From assembly GCF_029633825.1 (NCBI RefSeq), contig NZ_CP090645.1, forward strand, positions 1-64,000: 64,000 nt of DNA. The letters run 5' to 3'. Below are positions 61,880 to 64,000 of this stretch, piece by piece. The stretch's first letter is position 1; the number at the start of each line of letters is the position of its first letter. The notes under the pieces were generated by a model. It had not been told where the DNA came from. It made no database searches and saw nothing but the letters and a program-made list of their open reading frames with translations. A program made the translations under genes and the position numbers. Source of the DNA: Burkholderia contaminans. GTDB taxonomy: Bacteria > Pseudomonadota > Gammaproteobacteria > Burkholderiales > Burkholderiaceae.

Positions 61880-62212
61880 GTGAACTACGCGAAATCGTTC
61901 TTCAGTTGGAGACTGACCAACACTGAGTTGGCAGCGTTCGCGCTGGGCCTCGTGGTTGGCGCAGCGGGCGCAATCACCGGCTCTCTCTCATACTGGCACT
62001 CGCGCGACGTCGAATCGAGTAATCTCGCGCGAGCCGAGCTCGCGTCGGCAAGGATCCAGCAGGCTCAGTTCCTCGAGATGGTATGCCTCGAGGCTGCGTC
62101 GGTGCGGCCGGTCGGAGCGCCGGCGCCAGATCTTCCTACCGAGTGTTCTCCGGTCCTCGCAAAATTGCGTGCCGCGATAGACACCCAATCACCGAATCAA
62201 CGAGGTAAATGA
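61880..62212 (+). CDS. Unknown small membrane protein
   Basis: 110 residues; GTG with GGAGG. One membrane helix (LAAFALGLVVGAAGAITGSL, ~14-34) followed by a soluble tail with two Cys (MVCLEA, TECSPV). 32 bp after the previous gene and overlapping the next. Possibly an inner-membrane partner of the preceding protein. Confidence 0.55.
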   Translation: MNYAKSFFSWRLTNTELAAFALGLVVGAAGAITGSLSYWHSRDVESSNLARAELASARIQQAQFLEMVCLEAASVRPVGAPAPDLPTECSPVLAKLRAAIDTQSPNQRGK

Positions 62213-62487
62213 TGAGTAGCTCTGTCCAAATGGAAATCCGACCGGAATGCCTGCAGCCGGCCATCCACTGGGCGTCACCAACCGGCTCTGAAGTTCAGGA
62301 GGTCGTTCGTCGGACCGGTATGAGCGCACGAGCTGCCACCCGATACCTCGGTCTTGCGGATCCGACCGGCCGCCAGATTCGGCGGTGGATTGCCAACCAG
62401 GCGGCCATTCCGTATTCGGCGTGGGCACTCCTTTGCGACGCTGCCGGATTAGGCCCGATCTGGCGTATTGATCCCGAGTCGCTGTGA
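62212..62487 (+). CDS. Small HTH-type protein
   Basis: 91 residues. VQEVVRRTGMSARAATRYLG, RQIRRWIANQAAIPYSAWAL: looks like a Cro/YdaS-like DNA-binding domain of plasmid regulators. GAGGT site; ATG 62209 is an alternative. Confidence 0.6.
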   Translation: MSSSVQMEIRPECLQPAIHWASPTGSEVQEVVRRTGMSARAATRYLGLADPTGRQIRRWIANQAAIPYSAWALLCDAAGLGPIWRIDPESL

Positions 62488-62530
62488 CATCACACCGTAG
62501 CCCGTGACACAGTCGTGCGCTATCCTGCCC
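62480..62530 (+). other. RP4-like nic sequence with upstream inverted repeat (candidate oriT)
   Basis: CTATCCTGCCC (62520-62530) equals the RP4 oriT nic region (CTATCCTG/CCC). An imperfect inverted repeat precedes it: CGCTGTGACA (62480-62489) and TGACACAGTCG (62505-62515). Layout is like MOBP oriTs, but the site is ~10 kb from the relaxase gene. Cleavage would fall after 62527. Confidence 0.35.
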
Positions 62531-62558
62531 ACGTCTCCATCACGAGGTCGACAAACCC

Positions 62559-63017
62559 ATGCTCATCCGCGAACAGGGTCGCCAGGTGAAGCTGTTGCGT
62601 GTTCAACGCTCCACGGAAACGGGGCGCAACCGTCAGCTGCTTATTGGGGCATTTCGCGCAGGAGATGAGGTTCCGAGAGCATTGCTTGAGCTGCTATCGG
62701 TCGAAGAGCACACATCGCTCAATCGGTGGCTTGCGGTCTATCACGCGAGTTCAGAGCTGGCTCGTGCCCGGCCCACGCTTGCAAGTGCATCGGCGCAGCT
62801 CGAGGGGATCGTCACCGCAATCGATACAGCGGCTGATACGCTGACGCCGGCGGCGGCCGACCAATTGTGGGCGCAATTGCAAGGCGTCGCGGCAGCGTTG
62901 CGACGCGGCGGCCATCCTCGGCTGCGGCGGGCGCCGACAGTTCACGCGCCGCAGCCCGGCCAGCGAGATCTCGTCGACGAGCTCGCCGTTGTCGACAGCG
63001 AATTCCGAACGCCGTAG
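62559..63017 (+). CDS. Unknown protein
   Basis: 152 residues. Starts MLIREQGRQVKLLRVQRS; helical (SSELARARPTLASASAQLEG; AADQLWAQLQGVAAALRRGG); ends acidic. No family recognised. Just downstream of the nic-like sequence. Confidence 0.55.
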   Translation: MLIREQGRQVKLLRVQRSTETGRNRQLLIGAFRAGDEVPRALLELLSVEEHTSLNRWLAVYHASSELARARPTLASASAQLEGIVTAIDTAADTLTPAAADQLWAQLQGVAAALRRGGHPRLRRAPTVHAPQPGQRDLVDELAVVDSEFRTP

Positions 63018-63141
63018 CCGGACTCGTCGCGATCGCGATTCGGGTCGGTCGGACAGCGCACTGGATCGGTCCTTGCGACACGCAAACCCTGCAGCGGAGA
63101 GCTGCCTCGAGCTGCTGGAGGCCGAGCCGCGGGGAACCGTT

Positions 63142-64000
63142 CTACGTTCCGTCGCGCTTTGCAGAGCGGGCGGCGATGGCAGCCACCAGCGCGGCAAATG
63201 CGGCCATACCCACCGCTAACCCAATCTCCTTCAGCAACGTTGTCACTGCCCCTTTGGCCCCATGTTGCCTGGCACTCTCCGAAACGTGCTCTTCCCTGGT
63301 TCCCCGGACGAATCCGTACCTCGCATGTTCCGGTAACGCGAGGACCATTCGGTCGACCAGTTCGGTCAGTTGCCAGCGGCGTGTCGCGGAGGCGGCGCAG
63401 ATCTCGGCGGTCGGAAGGTTGAAGAGGGCGCCAACGTCCGATCGCTTCTGCTCGATGTTCGCGAGCTGCTCGGCGCCTGGCCGGCGCTCGTCCCGGATCC
63501 AGGCGTCTGTCGGCTCCAGCTTGTCGCATTGATTGACCACCACCAGGAATTTCGTCGCGCTGCGCCCGATTTCCGGCTCCACGATCGTCTGATAGTAGGC
63601 TTTGTCGGCCGCCAGGGCGCGGTCGTCGGCTTTGACAACCCACAACACCAGGTCTAATTCCGGGAGGAGGTTGCGGTAGAGTGCTGCGTACTCCACGTCG
63701 CGTTCGGCGCTTTCGCCCAAGCCGGGCAGGTCGACCAGGAGCACGCCGGCAAGATCGCCCTGCATGTCGAGGAGGGCCTGCTGCGGTGCACGTGTGCATG
63801 CGGACACGTCGTTGACTTCAGCGACGTCGTGTCCGAACAGTGCGTTGAAGAGCGCGGACTTTCCCACCCCGGTCTTGCCGAGCACCCCGACCCTCGGCAC
63901 GTAGCCCAAGGTTTCTCTGATCTTCTCGATGGTGTCCTTCGTGACCTCGACGCCATGCCTGCGCAGCACGTCGCCGAACGCCTTCACCAGGTGAGGGTCG
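63142..64000 (-). CDS. Dynamin/Era-type GTPase with C-terminal membrane helix (5' end may lie outside)
   Basis: At least 281 residues from GTG 63987; the frame stays open to base 64000 (DPHLVKAF), so the true start may be beyond the window. G1 GKTGVGKS at ~37-44, a Thr65 switch, G3 DLPG at 86-89, G4 NQCD at 152-155. C-terminal hydrophobic helix (IGLAVGMAAFAALVAAIAAR). Related to YfjP-like GTPases of mobile elements; may act at the membrane in stress or defence. Leftward, opposite to its neighbours. Confidence 0.82.
   Translation of the reverse strand, partial: DPHLVKAFGDVLRRHGVEVTKDTIEKIRETLGYVPRVGVLGKTGVGKSALFNALFGHDVAEVNDVSACTRAPQQALLDMQGDLAGVLLVDLPGLGESAERDVEYAALYRNLLPELDLVLWVVKADDRALAADKAYYQTIVEPEIGRSATKFLVVVNQCDKLEPTDAWIRDERRPGAEQLANIEQKRSDVGALFNLPTAEICAASATRRWQLTELVDRMVLALPEHARYGFVRGTREEHVSESARQHGAKGAVTTLLKEIGLAVGMAAFAALVAAIAARSAKRDGT

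Noticed and set aside
62504-62526. GTGACA and TATCCT as a promoter for the gene at 62559
   Set aside because: The spacing between the two hexamers is about 11 bp, too short for a sigma-70 promoter.

Overview
This is high-GC DNA from a Burkholderiales-type betaproteobacterium, almost certainly a large conjugative plasmid (an integrated conjugative element is less likely). The reasons are a complete VirB/VirD4 type IV secretion system (T4SS), an R64-like type IVb pilus locus, a relaxase with its MobC accessory, StbB, a replication-initiator-like gene, anti-restriction and ParB-like genes, and a DUF3717 gene of the kind seen in Burkholderia. No tRNA, rRNA, CRISPR array or insertion sequence was seen.

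Layout. (1) 1-111: start of an unidentified leftward gene behind an SOS-box-like palindrome. (2) 304-5109: arsenic resistance cluster (arsR, arsI-like, arsC, acr3, arsN2-like, arsH, MFS). Three of its genes carry single-base frameshifts. (3) 5194-9871: gmtY-gmtZ-gmtX recombinase trio (gmtY also frameshifted). The ars genes look like cargo of this element, whose right end appears to interrupt an imuA-like gene behind a second SOS box. (4) 10121-13911: SRAP protein, a pair of related proteins (one with a PAS domain), an XRE regulator with a clear operator candidate, and a small unknown gene. (5) 14027-25903: type IVb pilus operon (lytic transglycosylase, TcpQ/PilL-like proteins, PilN, PilP, PilO, PilQ, PilR, PilS, second ATPase, PilM, PilV). 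(6) 25986-28757: CAP-domain lipoprotein, NYN nuclease-like protein, DUF3717 protein, TrbM/KikA-like protein. (7) 28754-42485: virB1 to virB11 with a VirB7-like lipoprotein, a PLD nuclease and VirD4. (8) 42478-52759: DNA-processing operon (LPD7 protein, StbB, DUF1173, PH-domain protein, MobC, relaxase). (9) 52760-54997: replication-initiator-like gene and hairpin-rich DNA, a probable replication origin region. (10) 54998-60844: accessory block with an adenine methyltransferase, a DUF932 protein, a long ParB-like protein and ArdB/KlcA anti-restriction. Three of these genes share one conserved promoter/leader cassette. (11) 60845-64000: two copies of a structured element with compensatory base changes, then unknown membrane and HTH genes, an RP4-like nic sequence, and a GTPase running off the edge.

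How the genes work together. The thin pilus would stabilise mating pairs. The VirB apparatus and VirD4 would export the relaxase-bound strand. The anti-restriction, methyltransferase, DUF932 and ParB-like genes would prepare establishment in the recipient. The GMT trio brings arsenic resistance as passenger. The items most worth a second look are the shared leader cassette at three loci, the covarying repeat at 61.07-61.27 kb, the imuA junction of the GMT island, and the frameshift cluster confined to that island.
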